From positions 9,611,230 through 9,675,229 of the forward strand of contig NC_092803.1 of NCBI RefSeq assembly GCF_040954645.1: a DNA stretch of 64,000 nucleotides. The letters are read 5' to 3'. The notes under the pieces are model-generated. The model did no database searches. It saw nothing but the letters and a program-made list of their open reading frames with translations, and was not told the origin of the DNA. Below are positions 20,451 through 31,887 of the stretch, piece by piece. The translations under genes were made by a program, and so were the position numbers. The stretch is from Diabrotica undecimpunctata (Eukaryota > Arthropoda > Insecta > Coleoptera > Chrysomelidae). Within the stretch, counting starts at the first letter, position 1. Every line of letters begins with the position of its first letter.

Positions 20451-21975
20451 CAGATAAGCAGAAGTAATTATGATATTTATAATTACATGGGTTTATACCA
20501 AAATAAAACAAAACTTACATATATCCTATCTGTTTACAAACTCACAAGTGGGAATTGCTACAAAACTTACAAAACTGTTATTAGGTTATTTATAACTGGC
20601 AGAAATAGATTATCAAAATTAAAGATATCTTTTTAAAATGAAAATCCCATAAAGGTATACAAAAATCTACAAACAAACAAAAAATAAAAAATATCACAAC
20701 AAATTAAAGGCTAGCTGTCATATGACAACATTTAATTTTAATGACAAAGAACAATTACATTGACAGCATAACCACACCCTAAGATTTTACAATATTTTAT
20801 TATTAAAAATTTAACTTGTTATAAAAGCAATTATTTCTTTAGCAAAAAAATGTCTGCCTTTACCTTAAATTTAATCACTTAAAAAAAAGTTACCTGAATT
20901 TCACGGTTTAACTTTAAATTTCTGAAACCATAACTGGAAATATAACTGAGGTTGAACTCTCTGCCACACGATCAAATACAACTCCAAATTGTGAGGGATA
21001 CTCTGGGACGGCTTCTTAGGACGAATAGAAACTTGAGGTTGAAAGTTTGGATCACAAACTTTGGGCTGGGCTTCTTAAAAAACAGGAATATATAAAACTG
21101 AACACAACGGCAACATGTGGTTATCTTTCGAAATTGTTGCAGGCAACACAAATCCCTTAGGTACTTAAAAAATTAGAAATAGTGATGGCTCTTTTCTAAA
21201 CTGACATATTACATAGAGTATATTTCACTATTTTCGACAAATTTTTGCCGGTCTCTTTACCGACACACTGAAACGTCTGCCCACTCTAGTTACCCATTTC
21301 AACCTCATTAACTGCACTTAAAACTCCACACTGCTACTATACTGCACATTCTTCCATGACAAAAGACGAAAAACGAAAAAAAAAAACATTACGAATTAAA
21401 AGAAAAATTCGGACTAACAACGAAACCTCTGCCATTGACAGCGGCCTCACTGAGAGTGATCTAATAATCTTTTAAATTCATTCGCTTAACTTAGCATAAA
21501 CAAAACATATAAACTGGAATATTTATTTGAAACGCAGAGTATTTAGCGGTTTCGATCAAAGAAAAATATCAAAGAATTTGCGTCCGTGATATAAACAACT
21601 CTAAAAATGGTTTATTTTACTCGGCGACGCTAAGACGAATTGGAGGAATTCGGTGTTTTAATACGTACCAAAGTAAAGAGAAATACACTAAGTTTATTCT
21701 TTGATATTTCATTAAATACGAGGGGATTTCAATACATATCCAAAGAATTTTCAAATGCCACAAAACATATCCGTACCAATATTTATTTACAAAAAAAACT
21801 TTTTTTTTAGACAAAAAACGTTTTTTTAACTTTGTGGTTAACTTTATTTTTTCTTTTCCAGGTAAAATATTACTACTAATATAGTCCTCACCTAACAACT
21901 TATTTTGATGACGTTAAAAACATATAGGTAAGTAAGTCAATACTCATAAGCCAGATAATTTATAACTATAGTATA
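20451..21975. other. About 1.5 kb without recognised genes
   Basis: AT-rich. 21200-21270 resembles the right block of the dispersed repeat at 3690-3760. The minus-strand frame at 21617-21898 (93 residues, ending PPIRLSVAE) has no motif I recognise. No RNA genes are visible. Confidence 0.4.
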
Positions 21976-22102
21976 CAGTAAGGTCTCTTTTTATGCGGGT
22001 TATTTTTTGAAAAGTTTTGAAAAATAAAGCTTTATTTTTCATTATAAGAGGTTTTTGCCATCTAAATATTTTATTTTTGTTTTTAAGATTTTATTTGTAC
22101 CA

Positions 22103-24310
22103 ATGGAGAAAAAAAAACATCAAAGACAATCAATTTCGTTGGTAACGAAAATTGCAATTTTAGATCGCTTAGGAAAAGAAGAAGGATTGGAAAACATTTT
22201 AACGTAGGCGAATCATTTGTAAGAGCTATTAAGAAGAATGAAGTTGCTATAAGAAAATCTATAATTTCTGGTACAAAATTAAGTGCCAAATTTTCATCTC
22301 ACAATTTGGGAGCCATCGCAATTTGGATTGAGGAACTAATTCAAAGAAGAATTTCTGTAAGTGGTTATTTAATACACGAAAAAGCGTTTCAGTTGTATGA
22401 GTTATTGAAACAATCAGAGCCACTAACTTCCACTTCCCAAGCCTGTAAAGAATTTTCAGCTAACAAAGGATGGATAACCGGGTTTATAAAAAGAAATGCA
22501 CTTCATAATATCAAGATTACAGGAGGGAGTGCTACAGCAGATAAAGCAGTAGCAAAAATATTTCCACAGGAGCTAGCGAAAATTATTGAAGATGGGGACT
22601 ATTGTGCCGATCAAGTATTTAACGCTGATGAAACGGGACTGTATTGAAAAAAAAATGCCTAACGGTACTAACATTGCAAAGAATGAAAAAACTGCAAGTG
22701 GACATAAAGGAAGTAAAGATCATTATTACTTTGTGGCAATGCATCAGGAGATCGGACGTTGAAACCGCTCTTAATAAATAAATCTCTTAGATCACGTTAT
22801 TTAAAAGACAAAGATTTAAAACAACTGCCAGTATATTGGATATGTTATGTCTTTATTAATTCTAATTTATTGTTCTTATTTTAATTTACTAAAACACTAT
22901 AATTTATATCAATTTATTAAACCACTGTACAACAATTTATTTAACTAATAATTACATAATTTATCTATCGGACGTTACAATTTAAACGCGATCGCTAGCT
23001 TCTTTTTGACTGTTCTCTTCCCAACAAAATTTCTCTTTAAATATAAAACTCCGTTAGTTTCGGAATCCCCTAGAGCAGACATGACTTGACTCGAACATTG
23101 GGGAAAACCGGTTGTTGGCGGTGTCGACAAGAATAACGGGAATTCCATCGAATAGACTGGTATTTTGGCAAAAGCACTAGAAGGCGGTCTTCGGCTGAAA
23201 CTAGTTTTTCAACTGAGCGCCGAAATAACTAGAACAGAACGGATATTAGTCATAATATATTTACAGTTTTATACGAAATAATTATCGTAACAGATAGCTA
23301 ACAAGAAAGCGTGGATGACAACAGCTGGTTTTACAGAATGGTTCAATTGCTTCGTGCCAGAAGTAGAAGCCTATATGCAGGAAAAATCTCTCGATCTTAA
23401 AGTTTTATTAATTATTGACAATGCAACACCTCATCCACACTTGGAATATCCAAACGTTCAAATAGTGTTTCTTCCGCCCAATACAACAAGCCTTATTTAG
23501 GCATTAGATCAAGGCATAATTGCAACGTTTAAAAAATATTACATAAAAGCAACTTACAAATCCATCGTAAGTAAACTAGAAAATAAGACCTTAACAGAAT
23601 AATCAATTTTCTATTTTTGATTGTTTGATTCATGTTGCACCTGCTTCCGCTCAAATAAGACCAAGAACTGTAAATGCCTGTTGGAAAAAGGTTTGGCCAG
23701 TGTGTGTAGCAAGCAATGCAACCATTTAAACATCTATACTATCAGATGAAATAATTAATTTGGCACATGAAATTTGCGGAGATGGATTCAATACCTTCAG
23801 CCACGATGATATCGATAAATTGTTTATGAATGATGCATTAAGGGACCATGATATAATTGATCAAACGTTAGATCTAACTTTAAATGGCGTCGTGAGTGTA
23901 GGGGATCATAATGATAAGGAGGAAATACCAACCCCCTCATTGCCAAATTAATTCGAGAAGGCTTCAACTTTGCAGTAACTTAGAAAATCATTTTCTTATT
24001 AATGATCCCAATTCTGAACGAGCCTTTAAATTACAACGTGAGCTGTAGAACTGCATGATACTGCACGATATCGTGAGCTACATAAAAAATTACTAGCATC
24101 ATCATCGCAAAGTTTAATTACTGATTACATCGTCAAAAAAGGAAGAACCACACAGAACGAGAATGAAATTTGTGAAAATCCATCGCCTTTACTGCAAATA
24201 TCTATTGTAGAGACAGTTTCTTCTGACGATGAAGATGATTTTGTTGCACGGTTGCAACGTGCAAAAAGTGCAAACAAATGTAGACAGTGCAAACCTGAGA
24301 TAGCGATAAT
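22103..24310 (+). pseudogene. Tigger transposase, interrupted
   Basis: It starts MEKKKHQRQSISLVTKIAIL with a psq-type helix-turn-helix. It continues ESFVRAIKKNEVAIRKS and the CENP-B-type domain WITGFIKRNALHNIK, then catalytic VFNADETGLY, PLLINKSL, VYW and, beyond the LTR insertion, KAWMTTAGFTEWFNCFVPE, VLLIIDNATPHPHLE and FLPPNTTSLI*ALDQGIIA. The DDD residues (ADET, IIDN, ALDQ) are all present. Lesions include frameshifts near 22190 and 22740, a TAG after TTSLI, and the LTR splitting Tyr-Trp-Ile/Ala-Asn. The C-terminal tail to about 24310 is frameshifted acidic sequence. Confidence 0.9.
22843..23292. mobile_element. Solo LTR inserted in Tigger transposase
   Basis: 450 bases beginning TGTTATGTC and ending ATCGTAACA (TG...CA), flanked by a direct GATA on both sides (22839-22842 and 23293-23296). 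Removing it plus one GATA restores the transposase frame TATTGGATAGCTAAC. Its right half matches the right half of 41614-42034 (GCGCCGAAATAACTAG..., ATATATTTACAGTTTTATA), so both belong to one LTR family. No internal retroelement genes are left, so it arose by LTR-LTR recombination. Confidence 0.93.
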
Positions 24311-24900
24311 GATTAAAAATGTAAATGTAAAACTATATGTACCTATTACTTTCCCATAAAATAAAATAAATTAAGTTTTGAATACAAGTTTTTTTTTAAG
24401 CTTTTGTATTAATTTCTTTAGGATATTCGAAGCATTTTTTTCATGCAGCCTATTTCTTTATATTATATCGGCCGACTTTTTTATTTTTGTCTTGATGATA
24501 AAACGAGACCTTACTGTACTTTGAAACTATGTATATCTTGATTATCCTTTTCCTTTACAATATTTCGTAATTATGGCGAAGGCGTAGTTCCTCCGCCAAA
24601 TTTTACGAGATAAGGACGAAGCTACTCCACCAATATTTCCTATGTTTGACATATTATACAGATTGAACGAATTTAAAACGGAACATACGAAATCAATGTA
24701 TTTCGGCTCAACTCCGCTCTAGGTGGTTGGCCAACAAAAGGTTGTCAAATAATTATATTATAAAAATCCAATACTTCAGCGGGCTGCTGGATTCTGAATT
24801 CATTCAAGAACAAGTCAAAACTCCACCCAAATAGGTTGCCTAGAATCACTGTGAAAACTAGACTACACAAGCAGTTATTATGCTGTCAAACCACTTATCG

Positions 24901-25633
24901 CTTCCTTATAGTCCAAGAGATAGAGCCAAATTTTGAACTGATCAGTAATATGACATTTCTCTATTGGAATATATTCATTGTAACTGGGTTAAGAATTTGC
25001 CTTACAGGCGGACGCCCCTCGTGGTACAGGGGGTGGCTATACAGGGATGAAGTTGTAATTTTTTTCAGAAAAATTAACGATCGATAATATGGCTGAAAAT
25101 TTGCCCAGAGTAAGATCTTGGTATAACCAGACGAAATCCCAAAGGGCGGACGCGAGAGTGGATACATAAGGGGTGGCGGACAGGGGTGAAATTGCAATTT
25201 TTTGGGGAAAAATTAACGATAAATAATATGTCCGCCATTTTCATGGCTCATTATTTAGCCCCTAAAAACTCTAAATCCAAAAGGGCGGACAGCTGGGTTG
25301 GTACAGAGAGCCATAAAACGGGGTCAAATGTACCACTTGCCTGCGCATTTTAGGTCTCGGTAACAATTTTCAAACTGATTTTATTATGATATTTTTATAC
25401 CGATTGATTTGAAAATTTGTATGCTCACTTCTGTTACTATTCTGAGAAGCGTCAAGTAGAGTTTTCCTCAAAATTTTCCAAAAAAATTTCCGTAAATGAA
25501 AATTTTCGTAATTTTTTGAGGTAAAATCTAATTTATAGAATCCTTTCGTTTTTAAGTTATACCATGATTTTTTTCCAAAAATTTTCAAACGATTTTTACG
25601 ATAAGAAAAAAAAATTAGAAAAACTTTTCTAAA
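24901..25633. repeat. Left arm of inverted repeat A
   Basis: It runs from ATAGAGCCAAATTTTGAACT through GGCGGACGCCCCTCGTGGTA to CAAACGATTTTTACGATAAG. It pairs with 26222-26952 with only a few substitutions and short gaps, so the arms have stayed similar recently or are kept so by conversion. Confidence 0.9.
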
Positions 25634-25922
25634 ACATTTGATAAAACTCTACGTCACCGTCTGAATCTTTTATAGAATATTTTGTAATTTTAAAATTATT
25701 ATGATAATGTTTTTTTCAAACTAAAGTCATATTTACTTTACAAATCTCATTTTTTTCTTAAATATAAATATTTTACGAATTAATTTTTAATTGAATAAAT
25801 GTTTGATATTTGATATTTTATTAAATTAAAGTAATTTTATAATGTTAACTATTAAATATTTTTGGTATAACAAATAGTAATTTTACTTATTTTTTATTAC
25901 AATAAAAAGGTTTACCTCAAGC

Positions 25923-26250
25923 TTACCACCATGTCAAGATGAATTACACCAACATCTACTGCGAGCCCATTATATTTCAAATATTTGGACAAATGCTCAT
26001 AAAAAAGTACCAACAGAATTGATTGTTGAAGAACATGGTTGGGAGTTTGAAGATGAAACATATAAATTCAAATGGTTTAGTGGACCTCAGATGCCAGAAT
26101 CAATTCGAGAAGAAGTGATTGAAAATGAAGCAGATAATGAATGTGATATTATTGAAAGTGAAAGTGACGAAGATGATGAATGTGATGACATCAGTGAGAG
26201 TGAGAAAAATTACGAACTTTTTAAAGTTTTTCTAAATTTATTTTTGTTAT
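25923..26250 (+). pseudogene. C-terminal exon of an uncharacterised TE-associated protein
   Basis: One open frame reads SLPPCQDELHQHLLRAHYIS, then NIWTNAHKKVPTEL, HGWEFEDETYKFKWFSGPQM, PESI, and a strongly acidic tail (ESESDEDDECDDISESE). A possible acceptor (ACAATAAAAAG or CCTCAAG) sits just before it. The LPP...L..H..RA.Y...IW...GW pattern is, from memory, the C-terminal signature of a multi-copy arthropod protein family of unknown function. After the acidic tail the frame enters the right inverted arm. The N-terminal part of the protein is absent, so the exon is an orphan. A homologous stretch occurs at 43530-43935 on the minus strand. Confidence 0.65.
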
Positions 26251-26952
26251 CGGAAAAATCGTTTGAAAATTTTTGGAAAAATTCATGGTATAACTGACAG
26301 AAAATCGAAAGGATTCTACAAATTAGATTTTACCTCAAAAAATTACGAAAATTTTCATTTACGGAAATTTTTTTGGAAAATTTTGAGGAAAACTCTACTT
26401 GACGCTTTTCAGAATAGTAACAGAAGTGAGCATACAAATTTTCAAATCAATCGGTATAAAAATATCATAATAAAATCAGTTTGAAAATTGTTACCGAGAC
26501 CTAAAATGCGCAGGCAAGTGGTACATTTGACCCCGTTTTATGGCTCTCTGTACCAACCCAGCTGTCCGCTCTTTTGGATTTAGAGTTTTTAGGGGCTAAA
26601 TAATGAGCCATGAAAATGGCGGACATATTACTTATCGTTAATTTTTCCCCAAAAAATTGCAATTTCATCCCTGTCCGCCACTCCTTATGTATCCACTCTC
26701 GCGTCCGCCCTTTGGGATTTCGTCTAGTTATACCAAGATCTTACTCTGGGCAAATTTTCAGCCATATTATCGATCGTTAATTTTTCCGAAAAAAATTACA
26801 ACTTCATCCCTGTATAGCCACCCCCTGTACCACGAGGGGCGTCCGCCTGTTAGACAAAGTCTTAACCCAGTTACAATGAATATATTCCAATAGAGAAATG
26901 TCATATTACTGATCAGTTCAAAATTTCGGCTCTATCTCTCCGACTATTAGGC
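26222..26952. repeat. Right arm of inverted repeat A
   Basis: Reverse complement of 24901-25633. The arm starts inside the acidic exon's reading frame, so the last codons of the neighbouring protein piece are arm sequence. Confidence 0.9.
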
Positions 26953-27124
26953 AAGCTCCTCTTTCCTTTAAAGGAGACAGATAGTTGAACGATATTTTAT
27001 ACAATGTCTATCACCGGGTATGGATTTATTTTTGTCCAAGTTTTATATTGGTCCACTATTTCAAATGCAGTTCAAACAGACATATATTAAATTGTATGTT
27101 CCGTTTTAAATTCGTTCAATCTGT

Positions 27125-27560
27125 ATTTACCATTAACAAATGTTCGGACTATCAAAACTGTTGAAGGACGTAGAAAACCGTAAAGTAAAATATTAAATTA
27201 GAGAATCATTTAAATAACATTAATTATTTATTAAACTCTACCATTTATAACGAATCTTAAAATTAATCAGATAATTGCCCAAATGTGGGCCTGTGCTTTC
27301 TACAATTTTCAAAACAAAACAGAGGATAAATGGACTGATGTGCATAACATATCAATTTATCTAGGCAAGAACTTTTCGCGAACTGATTCTTATACTCAAA
27401 ACGTGAGTAAATTAAGATTTAATTTCAGTATAGTGAAATCTCCTTTTCTTTAATTATTGTATAAAAATAGAAACACTGGACAAAGAAAATAAAACAACTC
27501 CAAGGCGAATACATACATAGAAATTTAAAAATCATAAACAAAACTCTGCAATTTGATGTA
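27125..27560. other. No gene recognised
   Basis: AT-rich interval between two DNA transposons. The minus-strand frame at 27425-27646 runs across the left TIR of the next element and is a chance frame. Confidence 0.45.
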
Positions 27561-27866
27561 GGGTAGGCACCACTTAAGGCCACTACCCCACCTATGGCCA
27601 TTTCACTACGATTCGTAGGATAATAAGCATGGCGTCCATCAACCAATAAGCTTAAAGCTGCTAAAATGTCAAATAATTATGTAGGAAGTGGGAACAGTGA
27701 CAGAAACCTACCTAACTGATCCATTCATTTCATTATTGATGTTTGAGTGGTAGTGTGTTGCACGTGCCGAGCTAACTAACAAATTTTCTTAAGAAACATA
27801 TCTGATATCATCGTTTTAAATCCAATACTATATGCTATTTTTTCTTCATTAGAAGTGAGAGATAAG

Positions 27867-28090
27867 GTAAATAGACACTTTTTATTTTATATTTTTTATG
27901 TTTCATTATAATTAATAGTATGATATTTGAAAAAATGAAGGTGGCCACAAGTGGAAACCGAAAATCACTATTTACCTACTTATGGCCAATCTGCTGGCCA
28001 CAAGTAGGTAAACGAAATCCACTTTTGGCCAAGTTACTTTTCTACTAATGTAGCATGTTTACATAATTATAGCTATTTTATTTCTTTTAG
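27867..28090 (+). other. 5'-leader intron of the transposase
   Basis: Donor GATAAG/GTAAATAG and acceptor TTATTTCTTTTAG bracket 224 bases just upstream of ATG 28096. Four TGGCCA motifs lie within it, so it may double as part of the transposase-binding region. Confidence 0.5.
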
Positions 28091-28095
28091 TGAAA

Positions 28096-29378
28096 ATGCC
28101 AAACGCCCTTAAGAATAATAAAAGCAGAGTAGAAAAAGTAAGAATACCAAAATTTCAGTATTCACCTTCAAAATTAAATTTAGCATTAAATGCCATATCC
28201 GAAGGAATGCCTGTGGCCACAGCCAGTCGTCAATTTAAAGTTCCGAGAACTACTTTGCGCAACAAAATATCCGGAAAGTCTCCAAGAGATTCAGTGCACT
28301 GTGGATTCGATTCTCACTTGGGAAAAGAAACTGAAGACCTCTTAGTTGAATGGATATTAAATTGTGCAAAGATGGGATTTCCAATTGATAAAGACGGGTT
28401 ATTGAGTTGAAAAACTTGTTCGAGAGTCAAATATTAAAACTCCTTTTGTCAACGATCGTCCAGGAAAAAATGGTATTACAGCTTCCTTAACAGGCACAAG
28501 CAACTGTCCCAGAAGAAAGCAGAATACATTCACGGTGGTAGAGGCGCAGTAACTGAAGAGAAAATACGTAAATGGTTCGACGAGGTTCGTATGAATTTAA
28601 GCGATATGAGTGCTACCAGTGTTTTAGATCATCCAAAAAGGATTTACAATATGGATGTAACATGTTTTTGTTTAGCCCCAAAAAGTGGTACTGTAATTGG
28701 ACCGCGAGGAAAAAACATCTATGATGAACGAACCTCATCAGATAAGGAAAATGTAACCACGCTTTTCACAGTAAATGCAGAAGGAAAATTCGCTCCTCCT
28801 TTGACACTTTTTAAATATGACCGGATTCCGTCCGCTGTATGCAAAGCAGCTCCTAAAGGTTGGGGATTAGGGAAAAGTGAAAGAGGCTGGATGACTGCAG
28901 AATGTTTTTTTGAGTATTTTTCAAACGTTTTTGTACCCTACCTAAAGGAGTCTCAAATAGAGTTCCCCGTTCTTGTCTTTTTAGATGGACATAAATCCCA
29001 TCTGACCCTATATTTAAGTAAATTTTGCAGAGAAAATCAAATAATTTTAATAGCATTGCCCCCTAATGCTACTCATATCCTCCAGCCTTTAGACGTCTCT
29101 GTGTTTGGGCCTATAAAACAAAAGTGGAAACATGTTGTTCGAAAATATAAGATAGAAAACAATGGTCAGGAGATTACTAAATCATTTTTACCTATGGCAC
29201 TGGCTCAGTTGATTGATGATCCAAAAATGACCCCTAATATAATATCAGGATTTAGAGCCACAGGTCTGTACCCTTTTTCAGAAAATAATGTGGACTACAG
29301 TAAAATTATATTGAGAAAATCCGATATGTTTCAAACTAACGATATTAACACTGAAGCCACAGTTTCCTTAAATATTTA
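28096..29378 (+). pseudogene. Jerky/Tigger-like DDE transposase, two-lesion
   Basis: ATG 28096 (MPNALKNNKSRVEKVRIPKF) begins a psq helix-turn-helix domain (ALNAISEGMPVATASRQFKV), then a CENP-B-type domain. A stop lies at 28408-28410 and a frameshift near 28470, after which coding resumes KWYYSFLNRHKQLSQKKAEY, then GGRGAVTEEKIRKWFDEV. The DDE domain (28591-29378) is open: IYNMDVTCF, GPRGKNIYDE, VFLDGHKSHLTLYLSKFC, LPPNATHILQPLDVSVFGPI and GFRATGLYPF. The first catalytic block is MDVT where relatives have GDET. The second and third Asp are present. It is close to intact and so relatively young. Confidence 0.9.
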
Positions 29379-30024
29379 GAATCAAAAATTGATGTGGTTG
29401 TCCTGGACCAATTTAAGACAACAAAAAGAAGAAACCATGAATGGGAAGGTAATGTTGAAGATAAATCGCTGTACAATATTTGGTTTCAAATAGCAAACGA
29501 AGTAGAAATTCAACCAACCGAAAGTAGAGATCCGGTTCTGGCGAGAGAAAATCCAGAACCTGATAATAATGCTCTGAACATAATGCTTCCAAATATATGT
29601 CCCCTGGTATCTACTACAAATGATAATATGGTAAATGCTGTGTTTTCGGAATCTTCCAATTCTGATTATTTAGCCGATCAAGTTCCGACCACATCGACTG
29701 CTAGCAATATTGTGATGGATAGCAGTTTTCGCCCAGATAAGGTAGAAGAAGTCAAACGTAATATTTTTTTTGCACAAAAACCGATTTCTTCAACAGTATT
29801 TTACAATGTGCTCCCGTACCCTCAACAAAAGGAACCGGACTCAAAGAAAAAAAGGAAAAAAGAATATACACCAAGTGTATAGAATATACACCATATGTTG
29901 CCAAAATTATAGATGTCCTTTTATAGATATTTTGGGAAAACTACCCGAGCCTATTGTCCAGGAACAAGGAAGAAAATTTAAGACTATTTTTCCAGGACAA
30001 TTAGACATTTATGAACAAATATGA
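29379..30024 (+). pseudogene. C-terminal tail of the same transposase
   Basis: After the stop following SLNI, an open frame of about 160 codons (29394-29882) continues in the style of the acidic, Ser/Thr-rich tail of this family, ending in a lysine-rich KKKRKKEY. It is probably the original C-terminus separated by a nonsense or frameshift change rather than a separate gene. A further shift leads into YRYFGKTTRA-like residue. No catalytic residues lie here. Confidence 0.55.
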
Positions 30025-30499
30025 AATCATAAGTACTATTTATAAAAGTTTTAATTATTATTTTCAATACTTTTTACTTATTTGTGTTACCATAAATTTA
30101 TTTTGTTTTACCTATTTTTGTAGTTCAATAAATATTTAAGCACAAATATCAACTTGTATCTCTATTTTTATTTAGTTCTTGGGTGGCCAAAAGTGGGGAA
30201 AGTGTATGGCCAAAAGTAGAAACACATGGCCAAAAATTGGGGATTTTTGTTGTTCAAAATATAAAACATTATAATAATTTCAGTATGAATTGAATCTTTA
30301 TGATCAGTTGATCTCCTAGCAGAGCAGATTCGAAAGTCAAAATGGCATTGAGCGGAAAAATTTTATTCAAATCCTACATGTTTCTCAATAGAAAAATAAT
30401 AAAGTAAGTTCTTAAGGTGGCCATAAGTGGTGCCTCTACCCTATATAAGAAAGTCAAGAAAATAATATGAAAATCGAAGTAGAAATAAATAGAAAAAAT

Positions 30500-31885
30500 A
30501 AAAAATGACCAAGGAAAAACTATTCTAGATATCGAATAAATAAAATTACATGAACTAATTATTCTTAGACAGTTAAAAACAAAACAACAAATACATTTAG
30601 AAGCTATTTCTCTAGAAGGGACCACAAAAATAAATATTTGCACGATTTACTTACCCCCAGGACAACTAATTGATAAACAGGACCTTTTTAACCTCATGAG
30701 ACAAATACCTTCTCGGCGTATTTTAACAGGCGATTTTAATGCTTACAACAGTATTTGGGGTTCTACATAGGATGACAAAATTATTAATTATTATTGAAGA
30801 ATTAATAGATCAGTATAACTTATCACTGTTGAATGATGGACGCCCTACAAGATTCAATATACAAACAGGCGAATCAACGCCCTTGGACTTAACGATAGCG
30901 GATAATAACTTCTCTGCATTAATTACATGGGACAGATTAGACTACACTTATAAGAGTGATCATTACCCAATAATAATCACCAATAACTTGTTTGAGCCCA
31001 AAAATAGAAAGCACACCTCTAAGTGGAAAACGAAGGAAGCAAATTGGACATTATTTGAAGATTTGATAGAAAAACATGTCACAAACTGTAAAATATCCAA
31101 AAATATTGACACAGACACCGAAACCTTCTTCAGCATCATCTTAGATGCAGACGAGGTAACCATTAAAAAAACTGCACTTGGTACAAAACATAAACCAGTT
31201 CCTTGGTGGAATAAACAATGTAAGACATCGATCGAAGCCGTCCAAAACAGCCTTTAACAAATACAAAAGACATAAAACACTTCAAAAACTTAAAGCTAAA
31301 GCTCAATTAACAATAAAAACTTCAAAAAGAAATTCGTGGGCTCAATTTGTGTACAGTATTAACAGTAGGACCTCTATGTCTGAAATGTGGAAGAATGTCA
31401 AAAAATATCTGGAATACCGGCTTATAACAAAATCACTCAACTTAAGAAAGATGATAGAATAATCACAGATGACCTAGAATTTGCTAATACTTATAAAAAT
31501 AGATCTAATACAAGCAATTATAAGAATAATTTTATCAACTTTAAACAGAATGAAGAATGCAATGGAATTATACCGTTTGTAGATGACACAGATGCTTTAA
31601 ACTCCAAATTTAATATAAATGAATACAAAGATGCATTAACCTCATTTAAACAGACTAGTGAAGGTCCAGATAATATCCCAATGGTTTTTCTTAAGCATTT
31701 ACCTGAGAATGCACACAATAATCTACTTTTAACATATTTAATATTATTTGGACAGAACACAAATTTCCAGCAGCGTGGAGAGATTCTATTATCCCAAAAC
31801 AGATTCTGAGTCTTATAGACCCATTGCGCTAACATGTACTGCATGCGAACTGTTAGAAAAAATATCAACCGTCGTCTCCTCCAAA
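30500..31885 (+). pseudogene. Jockey-type LINE: endonuclease and start of reverse transcriptase
   Basis: Plus-strand frames give ISLEGTTKINICTIYLPPGQ, RRILTGDFNAYNSIWGST (the GDFN.H/Y block), DQYNLSLLNDGRPTRFN, STPLDLTIADNNFSALITW and YKSDHYPIIIT (the SDH catalytic block). A PWWN linker follows, and then ASEGPDNIP-type reverse transcriptase start and YRPIALTC. A nonsense change after WGST and frameshifts near 31250 and 31460 break it. It stops abruptly at about 31885 where another LINE begins. Confidence 0.85.
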
Positions 31886-31887
31886 AT

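Larger units (their letters stand above)
21976..24516 (+). mobile_element. Tigger/pogo-type DNA transposon
   Basis: The ends are CAGTAAGGTCTCTTTTTATG and ...AAAACGAGACCTTACTG, near-perfect TIRs of the pogo/Tigger type, flanked by TA (21974-21975 and 24517-24518). The 2.54 kb element contains a broken CENP-B/DDE transposase and a 450-base solo LTR inserted at 22843. Removing the LTR leaves about 2.09 kb, typical of Tigger elements. Confidence 0.93.
24658..27124. mobile_element. Large inverted-repeat element, family A
   Basis: The outermost match is 31 bases, perfect and inverted (24658-24688 against 27094-27124, ACAGATTGAACGAATTTAAA...). Inside it, long near-identical inverted arms run 24901-25633 and 26222-26952 (about 730 bases). 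They contain GGGCGGACGC-type GC-rich subrepeats. Between the arms (about 590 bases) is AT-rich DNA, then the C-terminal exon of a TE-associated protein. The structure suggests a DNA transposon with giant terminal repeats. I cannot place it in a named superfamily. Confidence 0.75.
27561..30441 (+). mobile_element. pogo/Tigger-like transposon, near full length
   Basis: The TIRs are GGGTAGGCACCACTTAAGGC on the left and GCCATAAGTGGTGCCTCTACCC on the right, flanked by TA (27559-27560 and 30442-30443). The 2.88 kb element has a 5' leader with a 224-base intron (27867-28090, GGTAAATAG...TTTCTTTTAG). The transposase runs in three frames, and a 3' part has an AATAAA signal near 30129. TGGCCA-containing motifs are clustered inside both ends. 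Confidence 0.9.
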
